Positions 1 through 5,779 of a stretch of 9,963 nucleotides of DNA are shown piece by piece; within the stretch, counting starts at the first letter, position 1; each line of letters opens with the position of its first letter. Both the position numbers and the translations under genes were made by a program. The DNA is from DATLBY01 sp035526665. GTDB taxonomy: Bacteria > Acidobacteriota > Terriglobia > Bryobacterales > Bryobacteraceae. Location of the stretch: NCBI GenBank assembly GCA_035526665.1, contig DATLBY010000340.1, forward strand, positions 1-9,963. The letters are read 5' to 3'. The notes under the pieces were generated by a model. That model worked only from the letters and a program-made list of their open reading frames with translations, searched no databases and was not told the origin of the DNA.

Positions 1-282
1 CCATTTGTAGGACCCGTCCTTGCAAAGGTAGCGATTTTCGAAAGCAATCGCCTGCCCGCCACTCCTGACGCCGCGGTTTTGCGCAAGGGTGCGCTCCCGG
101 TCGTCGGGATGGACGAACTCGAACATGGGCCTGGACTGCAGCTCTTCACGGCTGAACCCCAGGGTCTTCTCCCAGGCCGGATTGAGCCGGATGAAGTAGC
201 CGCTGAAGTGAGCGATACAGAGCATGTCGATCGAGAGGGTAAAAAAGCGATTCTCCGGGTCCGGTACTACTTCTTCTGGCAT
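1..282 (-). CDS. PAS-domain signalling protein, N-terminal fragment
   Basis: The minus strand is open from an ATG at 282-280 to the left window edge, giving 94 codons with no stop. The product is a canonical PAS fold: a short acidic leader (MPEEVVPDPENRFF), then DMLCIAHFSGYFIRLNPAWE, TLGFSREEL, the HPDD motif after FEFV, and FENRYLCKDGSYKW, which is the PAS/PAC junction. PAS domains of this type sit at the start of sensor histidine kinases, diguanylate cyclases or PAS/PAC regulators and sense small ligands, redox state or light. No transmembrane segment precedes the domain, so a cytoplasmic sensor is likely. The start is supported by a GAGG ribosome binding site six bases upstream and by an in-frame TGA further upstream with no other ATG between. 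The output domain lies outside the window, so the type of signalling protein cannot be stated. It is divergent from the small membrane protein gene at 379. Confidence 0.88.
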   Translation of the reverse strand, partial: MPEEVVPDPENRFFTLSIDMLCIAHFSGYFIRLNPAWEKTLGFSREELQSRPMFEFVHPDDRERTLAQNRGVRSGGQAIAFENRYLCKDGSYKW

Positions 283-288
283 GGCAGT

Positions 289-292
289 CCTC
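289..292 (-). promoter_or_regulatory. Ribosome binding site of the PAS gene
   Basis: On the minus strand the sequence reads GAGG, six bases before the ATG at 282-280. It fixes the start of the PAS-domain gene, which has no other candidate start codon between this site and the upstream in-frame stop. Confidence 0.6.
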
Positions 293-365
293 GAGTTTTG
301 GGAGTTTCAAAATGAACGCCACCTAACATAATGACGCAAAAGCCTCGAACTTTGCGTCCACTTGC

Positions 366-373
366 GGAAGAGG
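366..373 (+). promoter_or_regulatory. Ribosome binding site deciding the start of the small membrane protein
   Basis: GGAAGAGG lies five bases before the ATG at 379. An in-frame ATG at 331 would add 16 polar residues (beginning MTQKPRTLRP), but it has no Shine-Dalgarno-like sequence before it. The later start also puts the hydrophobic segment directly at the N-terminus, as expected for a small inner-membrane protein. Confidence 0.6.
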
Positions 374-378
374 TGATT

Positions 379-525
379 ATGTCGATTAGCTTTATCCTCG
401 CGCTGCTTGCTTTAGTGGTCGCGATCATCAATGCCGTCAACGGGAAAGCTCCGCTCTGGATTGCCGTCGCGCTGCTGGCGCTCGCGATGATTCTCCCTGG
501 CATTGGAACCCTCGGCCTCCGGTAG
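379..525 (+). CDS. Small two-helix membrane protein
   Basis: This is a 48-residue hydrophobic protein. Residues about 2-18 (SISFILALLALVVAIIN) and about 24-42 (LWIAVALLALAMILPGIG region) form two probable transmembrane helices joined by a short polar turn, AVNGKAP. It would sit as a hairpin in the cytoplasmic membrane. I cannot assign it to a named family with certainty; similar tiny two-helix proteins are common in soil bacteria and mostly uncharacterised. The ATG at 379 is preferred over the in-frame ATG at 331 because a good ribosome binding site precedes only the former. The gene is separated from the following operon by about 95 bases that contain a plausible promoter, so it is probably its own transcript. 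Its coding status rests on the ribosome binding site and on the hydrophobic pattern. Confidence 0.6.
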   Translation: MSISFILALLALVVAIINAVNGKAPLWIAVALLALAMILPGIGTLGLR

Positions 526-547
526 CTCGCGCGCCGGGCATACCGGA
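518..547 (+). terminator. Stem-loop over the stop codon of the small membrane gene
   Basis: TCCGGTA at 518-524 and TACCGGA at 541-547 are perfect 7-base inverted repeats around a 16-base GC-rich loop. The left arm overlaps the TAG stop at 523-525. No run of T follows the right arm, so this is not a classical intrinsic terminator. It could be a weak terminator or an mRNA 3'-end stabiliser. Confidence 0.25.
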
Positions 548-556
548 ACTACCCCA

Positions 557-586
557 TTGCCTCGACTTTCTTAATAGAGATAGAAT
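557..586 (+). promoter_or_regulatory. Candidate sigma70-type promoter of the five-gene operon
   Basis: TTGCCT at 557-562 resembles a -35 box and TAGAAT at 581-586 resembles a -10 box, with an 18-base spacer. They lie in the only AT-rich patch ahead of the DUF1501 gene. Transcription would start near 593, giving a leader of roughly 27 bases that carries the AAGGAG ribosome binding site. The match is good but was found by eye and has not been tested against background. Confidence 0.45.
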
Positions 587-606
587 TTAAGGGATAGAGT
601 GCAATG

Positions 607-612
607 AAGGAG
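607..612 (+). promoter_or_regulatory. Ribosome binding site deciding the DUF1501 start
   Basis: AAGGAG ends seven bases before the ATG at 620. The in-frame GTG at 614 lies only one base after this site, too close to be used, so translation should begin at 620. Confidence 0.75.
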
Positions 613-619
613 TGTGGCC

Positions 620-1996
620 ATGTTTCGCCTAGACGCAGATCGTCCGGTTGAATTTTGTGATGGATTGCGGCGGCGCGACTTCCTGCATGCCGGTGCGCTC
701 CCCATGCTTGGCCTGGGATTGACTCAGATGTTTGGCCTGAAGGCCCTGGGCGCCACCGATCCTAAAAAAGACGTCAATTGCATCATGCTCATGCTGGTGG
801 GAGCTCCCTCGCAGCTCGACACCTGGGACATGAAGCCGAACGCGCCCGCGGAGATTCGCGGTCCGTTCAAGCCCATCAAGACGAACGTTCCCGGCATCGA
901 GATCTCCGAGAATTTCCCCCGGATGGCCAAGCACGCCGACAAATACTCGATCGTGCGCAGCATGTACCACACGGCCGCCGCCGTCCACGACACCGGACAT
1001 CAGATGATGCAGACGGGGCGCCTCTTCCAGGGCGGCATCGAACATCCCCACATGGGTTGTGTGCTCAGCAAGCTGAAGGGGCCCAACGGGGATGTGCCGG
1101 CGCACGTGCTGCTGCCACGGCCTATCGGGAACACCGGCGGCAATATGCCGCACGGCCAGAACGCCGGGTATCTCGGCAAGAGCTTCGATCCCTTTGTGCT
1201 GAACGCTGATCCATCCGACCCCAACTTCCGGGTGCCGGACATGCTGCCGCCCGATTACCTCACCGCGCTGCGTGTGGATCGACGGAAGAACTGGCGGGGC
1301 ATGGTGGACAAATCGGTCAGCATGTTCGAGACGTCACAGGATGCGCGGCTGCTGGATTCTACTTTTCAGCAGGCCTACACCCTGATGTCCTCGCAGAAGG
1401 CGCGCGAGGCCTTCGAGCTGCACAAGGAGCCGGAAAAAATTCGCGAAAAGTATGGCATGAACCGTTTCGGTCAGAGCTGCCTGCTCGCTCGCCGTATGAT
1501 TGAGGCGGGCGTGCGCTTTGTGACCGTCAACATGTTCGAGACGGTCTTCGACGAAATCACCTGGGACATCCACGGCTCCAAGCCGTTCAGCCCGATCAGT
1601 TGCTACAAGGACCTGGTGGGCCCCATGTTCGACAACGCCTATGCTTCGCTGTTGGAAGATCTCACCGAACGCGGACTTTTGAGCAACACCATGGTACTCG
1701 CGATGGGCGAGTTCGGCCGCACGCCGAAGGTGAACCCCGCCGGCGGGCGCGACCACTGGCCGCAGTGCTGGAGCATCCTGATGGGCGGCGGACCGCTGAA
1801 GGGTGGGACCATTGTCGGCGCTTCCGACGAGATCGGCGGCACGCCGAAGGACCGGCCCACAAACCCCATGGAAGTGGCGGCCACCGTTTACAAGGGTCTT
1901 GGCATCGACATTCATACCGAACTCCCGGGTGCGGGCGGCCGTCCGATTCCACTGGTGGATCGCGGGACCGAGCCGATCTCCGAGCTGTTTACTTAA
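620..1996 (+). CDS. DUF1501 family protein, Tat-exported, sulfatase-like fold
   Basis: A 458-residue protein of the DUF1501 family (PF07394), which is distantly related to the alkaline phosphatase/sulfatase superfamily; its reaction and substrate are not established. Residues 17-22 (RRRDFL) followed by a hydrophobic stretch to about residue 45 form a twin-arginine signal, so export of a folded protein is predicted. Family landmarks are visible: QLDTWD at 65-70 after a hydrophobic strand, VHDTGH at 122-127, GEFGRTPK at 363-370 and RDHWP at 377-381; the Asp and His residues are candidate metal or catalytic positions. Its length is normal for the family. The start is set at ATG 620 by an AAGGAG site. 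It is the first gene of the operon, 21 bases before the DUF1549/DUF1553 cytochrome protein, a pairing that is recurrent in Planctomycetota and Acidobacteriota. Family assignment is firm; enzyme activity is unproven. Confidence 0.93.
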   Translation: MFRLDADRPVEFCDGLRRRDFLHAGALPMLGLGLTQMFGLKALGATDPKKDVNCIMLMLVGAPSQLDTWDMKPNAPAEIRGPFKPIKTNVPGIEISENFPRMAKHADKYSIVRSMYHTAAAVHDTGHQMMQTGRLFQGGIEHPHMGCVLSKLKGPNGDVPAHVLLPRPIGNTGGNMPHGQNAGYLGKSFDPFVLNADPSDPNFRVPDMLPPDYLTALRVDRRKNWRGMVDKSVSMFETSQDARLLDSTFQQAYTLMSSQKAREAFELHKEPEKIREKYGMNRFGQSCLLARRMIEAGVRFVTVNMFETVFDEITWDIHGSKPFSPISCYKDLVGPMFDNAYASLLEDLTERGLLSNTMVLAMGEFGRTPKVNPAGGRDHWPQCWSILMGGGPLKGGTIVGASDEIGGTPKDRPTNPMEVAATVYKGLGIDIHTELPGAGGRPIPLVDRGTEPISELFT

Positions 1997-2017
1997 TCGT
2001 TTTCCCGAGTGTTACTT

Positions 2018-4459
2018 ATGAAGAATTTCTGGCTTCCTCTGGCGTTTGCGGGTGGTCTTGCGGCCGCGCCCCAATCGCTCAGCATTTCTCCCTCTTCCGT
2101 TCAGCTGATTGGTCCCGAAGCCCGGCAGCAACTGATTGCCGAGGCAGTAGTAGACAGTTATCACGAAGATTGGACCCGCGGCGCCACCTGGACCTCGTCC
2201 AACCCCGGCGTAGTTACCGTGGATGCCACGGGCCTGATGCGGCCGGCCGGAGATGGCGAAGCGGTGATTACGGCGGCCGCCAAGGGTCAAAGCGCCAGCG
2301 TCAAGGTACAGGTAAAGGACTCCAAGGCGCCCTTTCAGTGGAGCTTTAAGAACCACGTAATGCCGGTGCTGACCAAGAGCGGCTGCAATCAGGGCGCGTG
2401 TCATGGCGCACTGGCCGGCAAGAACGGCTTTAAGCTGACGCTCCGAGGCTACGATCCGGACGCCGACTACGACACCCTCACGCGGCAATCCATCGGCCGC
2501 CGGATATCTTTGGCCGACCCGGCCGCCAGCCTGATCCTGTTGAAGCCGAGTTTCGGCACACCTCATGGCGGCGGGAAACGCTTCGCAGCCGGCTCGCTGG
2601 AGTATCGCGTGATTGCCGAGTGGATCGCGAACGGAACTCCACCCCCCAGCGCTAAGGACAAGGAAGTAGTATCGCTCGAAGTGTTTCCCAAGCGGGCGAC
2701 CCTCAAGCCCGGCAGCGAACAACAGCTTGTAGTGCGCGCGAAGTACTCCGACGGCACGATCGATGACGTGACGCGCTGGGTGAAGTACAACTCCAACAAC
2801 GAAGGCGTCGCCACCGTGGATGACAACGGACGCGTGAAGATGAACGGCAACGGGGAGGCGGCAGTTACGCTGTGGTACTCCAGCCGGGTGCTATATGCAA
2901 CCCTGACATCGCCCTATCCGAACCAGATCGCCGCCGACGCTTACGACAAATTTCCGAAATCAAATTACATCGACGAATTTGTGCTGGCGAAGTTGAAGAG
3001 CTTGCACATTACTCCATCGCCCATCGCCTCTGACACGACGTTCATCCGGCGGGCGTACCTGGATGCCGCCGGCATTCTCCCCAGCCCGGAAGAGGTGGAG
3101 CAGTTCCTGGCGGATAAGTCGCCCGACAAGCGCGCCAAGATGATCGACCGGCTGCTGGAGCGCGACGAGTTTGTGGACTATTGGGCCTACAAATGGTCGG
3201 ATTTGTTGCTGGTTTCGAGCAAAAAGCTGCGTCCCAATGCTATGTGGGCGTTTTATAACTGGATCCGGGATAGTGTGAAGGTGAACAAGCCGTGGGACCA
3301 GTTTGCCCGCGATATTTTCACCGGCAGCGGAAGCACGCGGCAAAATGGTGCTCTGAATTACTTCGTTCTGCACAAAGACACCATCGACCTGACCGAGAAC
3401 GTGACCCAGGCGTTCCTGGGACAGCGGCTCACTTGCGCCCGCTGCCACAACCACCCGCTGGAGAAGTGGACCCAGAAGCAGTATTACCAGATGGCCAACC
3501 TGTTCTCCCGCGTAGGCGTGAAAAACGCCGACGAAGTGGGCGACTCGGTGATCTTTGCGAAGACCTCCGGCGAGATCAATCACCCGCGGCTGCTCAGGCC
3601 GCTGGCTCCGACGCCGCTGGACGGTCAGCCGATGGCGCTCGAGGCGCTGACGGACCGCCGGATCCATTTCTCGAACTGGCTCACCAGCCCGAAGAACGAG
3701 TACTTCGCCAAAGCGCTGGTAAATCGCGTATGGGGCAACTTTCTTGGTCGCGGTATCGTGAATCCGATCGATGATGTGCGCGCCACCAATCCGCCCTCCA
3801 ACGAGGAGTTGTTCGCCGCCGTCACCAAAGATTTCATCGACCACAAGTTCGACGTCAAGCAGTTGATTCGCACGATCATGAATTCAACGACGTACCAACT
3901 TTCGTCGGAGACGAACGCCACCAACCAGGACGACAAGATTTTCTATTCCAAGTACATTGTGAAGCGGCTGCCGGCCGAGTCGCTGTTGGATGCGATGTCG
4001 CAGGTAACCGGAGTTCCCACCGGCTTCGGCGGCTATCCCGCCGGCACGCGTGCGATGCAACTGCCTGATACCCAGGTAGTCTCGCAGTTTCTGAATGTAT
4101 TCGGACGTCCGGCGCGCAACATCTGCGACTCCTCGGAGCGCTCAGTGGATCCGACCATTGCACAGGCGCTCCACGTGATCAATGGCGACACCCTCAACAA
4201 GAAGTTGAGCAACCCGGAGGGGTATATCTCGCTGCTGCTGAAGCTCGGGCTATCCGACAGCCGGGTGCTGGAACACATGACGCTATCGGCCTTCGGCCGT
4301 TATCCCAACGAGGGCGAGAAGCAGGATATGGCGGCCAACCTGGCCAAGGCTCGTGCGGCGAAGGGTACTCCCGAGATGCAGAAGGATGCCCGGCGCCAGG
4401 CGTTGGAAGACATGGTTTGGGCAATGCTAACGAGCAAGGAATTTATCTTTAACCATTAA
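2018..4459 (+). CDS. Secreted PSCyt1/DUF1549/DUF1553 cytochrome-like protein with Big_2 domains
   Basis: An 813-residue multidomain exported protein. Residues 1 to about 17 form a Sec signal peptide (hydrophobic, ending LAAAP). A Big_2-type Ig-like domain spans about 20-101. A planctomycete-type cytochrome segment (PSCyt1-like) follows at about 107-210, with C123, C128 and H129 as a CX4CH haem motif, then a conserved PHGGG at 182-186. A second Big_2-like domain covers about 218-298. DUF1549 (PSCyt2, PF07583) covers about 316-500 and holds a standard CARCH motif (C473, C476, H477) followed by NHP. DUF1553 (PSD1, PF07587) covers about 545-805. Two covalent haems are predicted; the biochemical role of the family is unknown. 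ATG 2018 is chosen over the in-frame GTG at 2009 because GAG at 2007-2009 is well spaced and the signal peptide starts there. Its stop overlaps the next gene by one base (TAATG), indicating coupled translation. Confidence 0.93.
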   Translation: MKNFWLPLAFAGGLAAAPQSLSISPSSVQLIGPEARQQLIAEAVVDSYHEDWTRGATWTSSNPGVVTVDATGLMRPAGDGEAVITAAAKGQSASVKVQVKDSKAPFQWSFKNHVMPVLTKSGCNQGACHGALAGKNGFKLTLRGYDPDADYDTLTRQSIGRRISLADPAASLILLKPSFGTPHGGGKRFAAGSLEYRVIAEWIANGTPPPSAKDKEVVSLEVFPKRATLKPGSEQQLVVRAKYSDGTIDDVTRWVKYNSNNEGVATVDDNGRVKMNGNGEAAVTLWYSSRVLYATLTSPYPNQIAADAYDKFPKSNYIDEFVLAKLKSLHITPSPIASDTTFIRRAYLDAAGILPSPEEVEQFLADKSPDKRAKMIDRLLERDEFVDYWAYKWSDLLLVSSKKLRPNAMWAFYNWIRDSVKVNKPWDQFARDIFTGSGSTRQNGALNYFVLHKDTIDLTENVTQAFLGQRLTCARCHNHPLEKWTQKQYYQMANLFSRVGVKNADEVGDSVIFAKTSGEINHPRLLRPLAPTPLDGQPMALEALTDRRIHFSNWLTSPKNEYFAKALVNRVWGNFLGRGIVNPIDDVRATNPPSNEELFAAVTKDFIDHKFDVKQLIRTIMNSTTYQLSSETNATNQDDKIFYSKYIVKRLPAESLLDAMSQVTGVPTGFGGYPAGTRAMQLPDTQVVSQFLNVFGRPARNICDSSERSVDPTIAQALHVINGDTLNKKLSNPEGYISLLLKLGLSDSRVLEHMTLSAFGRYPNEGEKQDMAANLAKARAAKGTPEMQKDARRQALEDMVWAMLTSKEFIFNH

Positions 4460-4461
4460 TG
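4457..4461 (+). promoter_or_regulatory. TAATG stop-start overlap
   Basis: The TAA stop of the DUF1549/DUF1553 gene (4457-4459) shares its last A with the ATG of the cytochrome-WD40 gene (4459-4461). No strong Shine-Dalgarno sequence lies just upstream; AAGGAA at 4437-4442 is too far away. Re-initiation after termination is therefore likely, which would tie the amounts of the two haem proteins together. Confidence 0.7.
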
Positions 4462-5775
4462 AGAGCAGCTCACATTTTTGTTTACGCGGCGATTCCCATC
4501 GCGATGCTGGCACAGGACGCTCCCACGTTCTCCAAAGATGTAGCGCCCGTCTTCGCCAAGTACTGTAGCGGCTGTCATGCCAAGGCCGTGAAGATGGGCA
4601 GTCTGGATCTGGAGACCTGGGATGGAGTCAAGACCGGCGGGAATCACGGGACGGTGCTGGTCGCCGGTAAAGCCGACGAAAGCCGTCTCTACCGCATGAT
4701 CACCGGGAAAGAGAAGCCTTTCATGCCCATGGATGGCACGAACATGGCGGCCGGAGAGATCGACATTGTGAAGCGTTGGATCGACGCCGGCGCCAAACCT
4801 CCCGCCCCCGGCGAGGTCTCCGCCGTGGCGCCGGTAAAGGTTGCCTCCATTGCGCCGAAGGGGCCGGTAAAGCAGCAGATTTTCGTGCTTGCCTATAGTC
4901 CGGATGGCTCCACCATCGCGCTGGGAGGCTACAAGGAAGTGCGCCTGGTGGAGGCGGCGACCGGCAAGGCAAAAGGTTCGCTGACCGGCCACGCCGAAGT
5001 AGTGCGTTCGCTGGCGTTCTCGAAAGACGGGAAGCTGCTGGCGGCTGCGGGGGGGTTACCCGGACGCAAGGGAGAAGTAAAGGTCTGGGACGTGGCGCGC
5101 CAGGCGGTGCTGAAGACCATGGAAGGGCATGCCGACTGCATCTACAGCGTGGCTTTTTCCCCCGACGCACAACAGATCGCAACCTCCAGTTATGACAAGC
5201 TCGTCAAGCTGTGGAATGTCGAGACCGGCAAAGAAGTAAAGACATTAAAGGATCATATCGATGCGGTGTACGCGCTCACCTACACGCCCGACGGCAAGCG
5301 CCTGGTATCCGGGGCGGCCGACCGCACCGTGAAAATTTGGGACGTCGCCACCGGCCAGCGCCTGTACACGCTAGGCGAACCGGCTGACGGCATCAATACC
5401 GTCGCCATTTCGCCTGACGGCAAGCTGGTGGCGGCCGCCGGACTGGATAAAACAATTCGTGTGTGGTCGCTGGGAGAGAAGAGCGGCAAGCTGGAAAACT
5501 CGGCCATCGCGCACGAAGACGCGATCCTGAAGATCGCCTGGTCGCCCGACGGTAAGACGTTGGTCTCCTCGTCCTCGGACAAGACCATCAAAGTGTTCCG
5601 CGCGGATGATCTGACCGAGTTGAAGACCATCGCGGCCCAGCCGGACTGGCCTTATGCAATTGAATTTGCGCCCGATGGCAAAACCTTCGCCGCCGGACGC
5701 TACGACGGGTCACTGAGTATTTACGACAGCCAGACGTATAAAGAACTGACGGAGCTCCGCAGAGCATCGAGGTAG
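4459..5775 (+). CDS. Secreted cytochrome c-WD40 seven-bladed propeller fusion
   Basis: A 438-residue exported protein. Residues 1-18 form a Sec signal peptide (MRAAHIFVYAAIPIAMLAQ, cleavage likely after LAQ or just before). Residues about 24-112 form a PSCyt1-type c-type cytochrome (PF07635) with the haem motif CSGCH (C36, C39, H40); M89 or M91 within PFMPMDG is the likely second axial ligand, and EIDIVKRWIDAGA is the closing helix. After a Pro/Ala/Val-rich linker at about 112-137, seven WD40 repeats run from about 139 to 432. Each carries a YSPDG-like turn, four or five show a DKTIKVW-like strand, and GH ends repeats 1 and 2. Seven repeats fit one closed beta-propeller. WD40 propellers are usually protein-interaction platforms, so this is probably a haem-bearing scaffold or docking subunit in the periplasm. 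It is translationally coupled to the upstream cytochrome gene and lies 4 bases before the PPC gene. Confidence 0.92.
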   Translation: MRAAHIFVYAAIPIAMLAQDAPTFSKDVAPVFAKYCSGCHAKAVKMGSLDLETWDGVKTGGNHGTVLVAGKADESRLYRMITGKEKPFMPMDGTNMAAGEIDIVKRWIDAGAKPPAPGEVSAVAPVKVASIAPKGPVKQQIFVLAYSPDGSTIALGGYKEVRLVEAATGKAKGSLTGHAEVVRSLAFSKDGKLLAAAGGLPGRKGEVKVWDVARQAVLKTMEGHADCIYSVAFSPDAQQIATSSYDKLVKLWNVETGKEVKTLKDHIDAVYALTYTPDGKRLVSGAADRTVKIWDVATGQRLYTLGEPADGINTVAISPDGKLVAAAGLDKTIRVWSLGEKSGKLENSAIAHEDAILKIAWSPDGKTLVSSSSDKTIKVFRADDLTELKTIAAQPDWPYAIEFAPDGKTFAAGRYDGSLSIYDSQTYKELTELRRASR

Positions 5776-5779
5776 AACT

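Noticed and set aside
79..315. 78-codon plus-strand frame opposite the PAS gene
   Set aside because: The minus strand here encodes a clear PAS domain, and the plus frame has no ribosome binding site or recognisable content.
298..329. Promoter-like TTGGGA and TAACAT between the PAS gene and the small membrane gene
   Set aside because: The spacing of 20 bases and the poor -35 match do not support a call.
331..378. N-terminal extension of the small membrane protein from the ATG at 331
   Set aside because: There is no Shine-Dalgarno-like sequence before 331, while GGAAGAGG precedes the ATG at 379 at good spacing.
614..619. GTG start for the DUF1501 protein
   Set aside because: It is one base from the AAGGAG site, too close for initiation; the ATG at 620 is correctly spaced.
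1600..2349. 249-codon plus-strand frame bridging the DUF1501 and DUF1549 genes
   Set aside because: It is an out-of-frame reading of two recognised genes with an Arg/Ser/Gly-rich translation and no domain. It does not indicate a frameshifted gene, because both real frames are intact.
2012..2722. 236-codon minus-strand open frame opposite the first part of the same gene
   Set aside because: Composition and position match an antisense shadow; the plus frame has a signal peptide, Ig-like and cytochrome motifs.
2960..3844. 294-codon open frame on the minus strand, opposite the DUF1549/DUF1553 gene
   Set aside because: It lies wholly inside a well-recognised gene, and its translation is rich in Arg, Val, Gly and His without recognisable domains. 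Long antisense frames are expected in GC-rich coding DNA.
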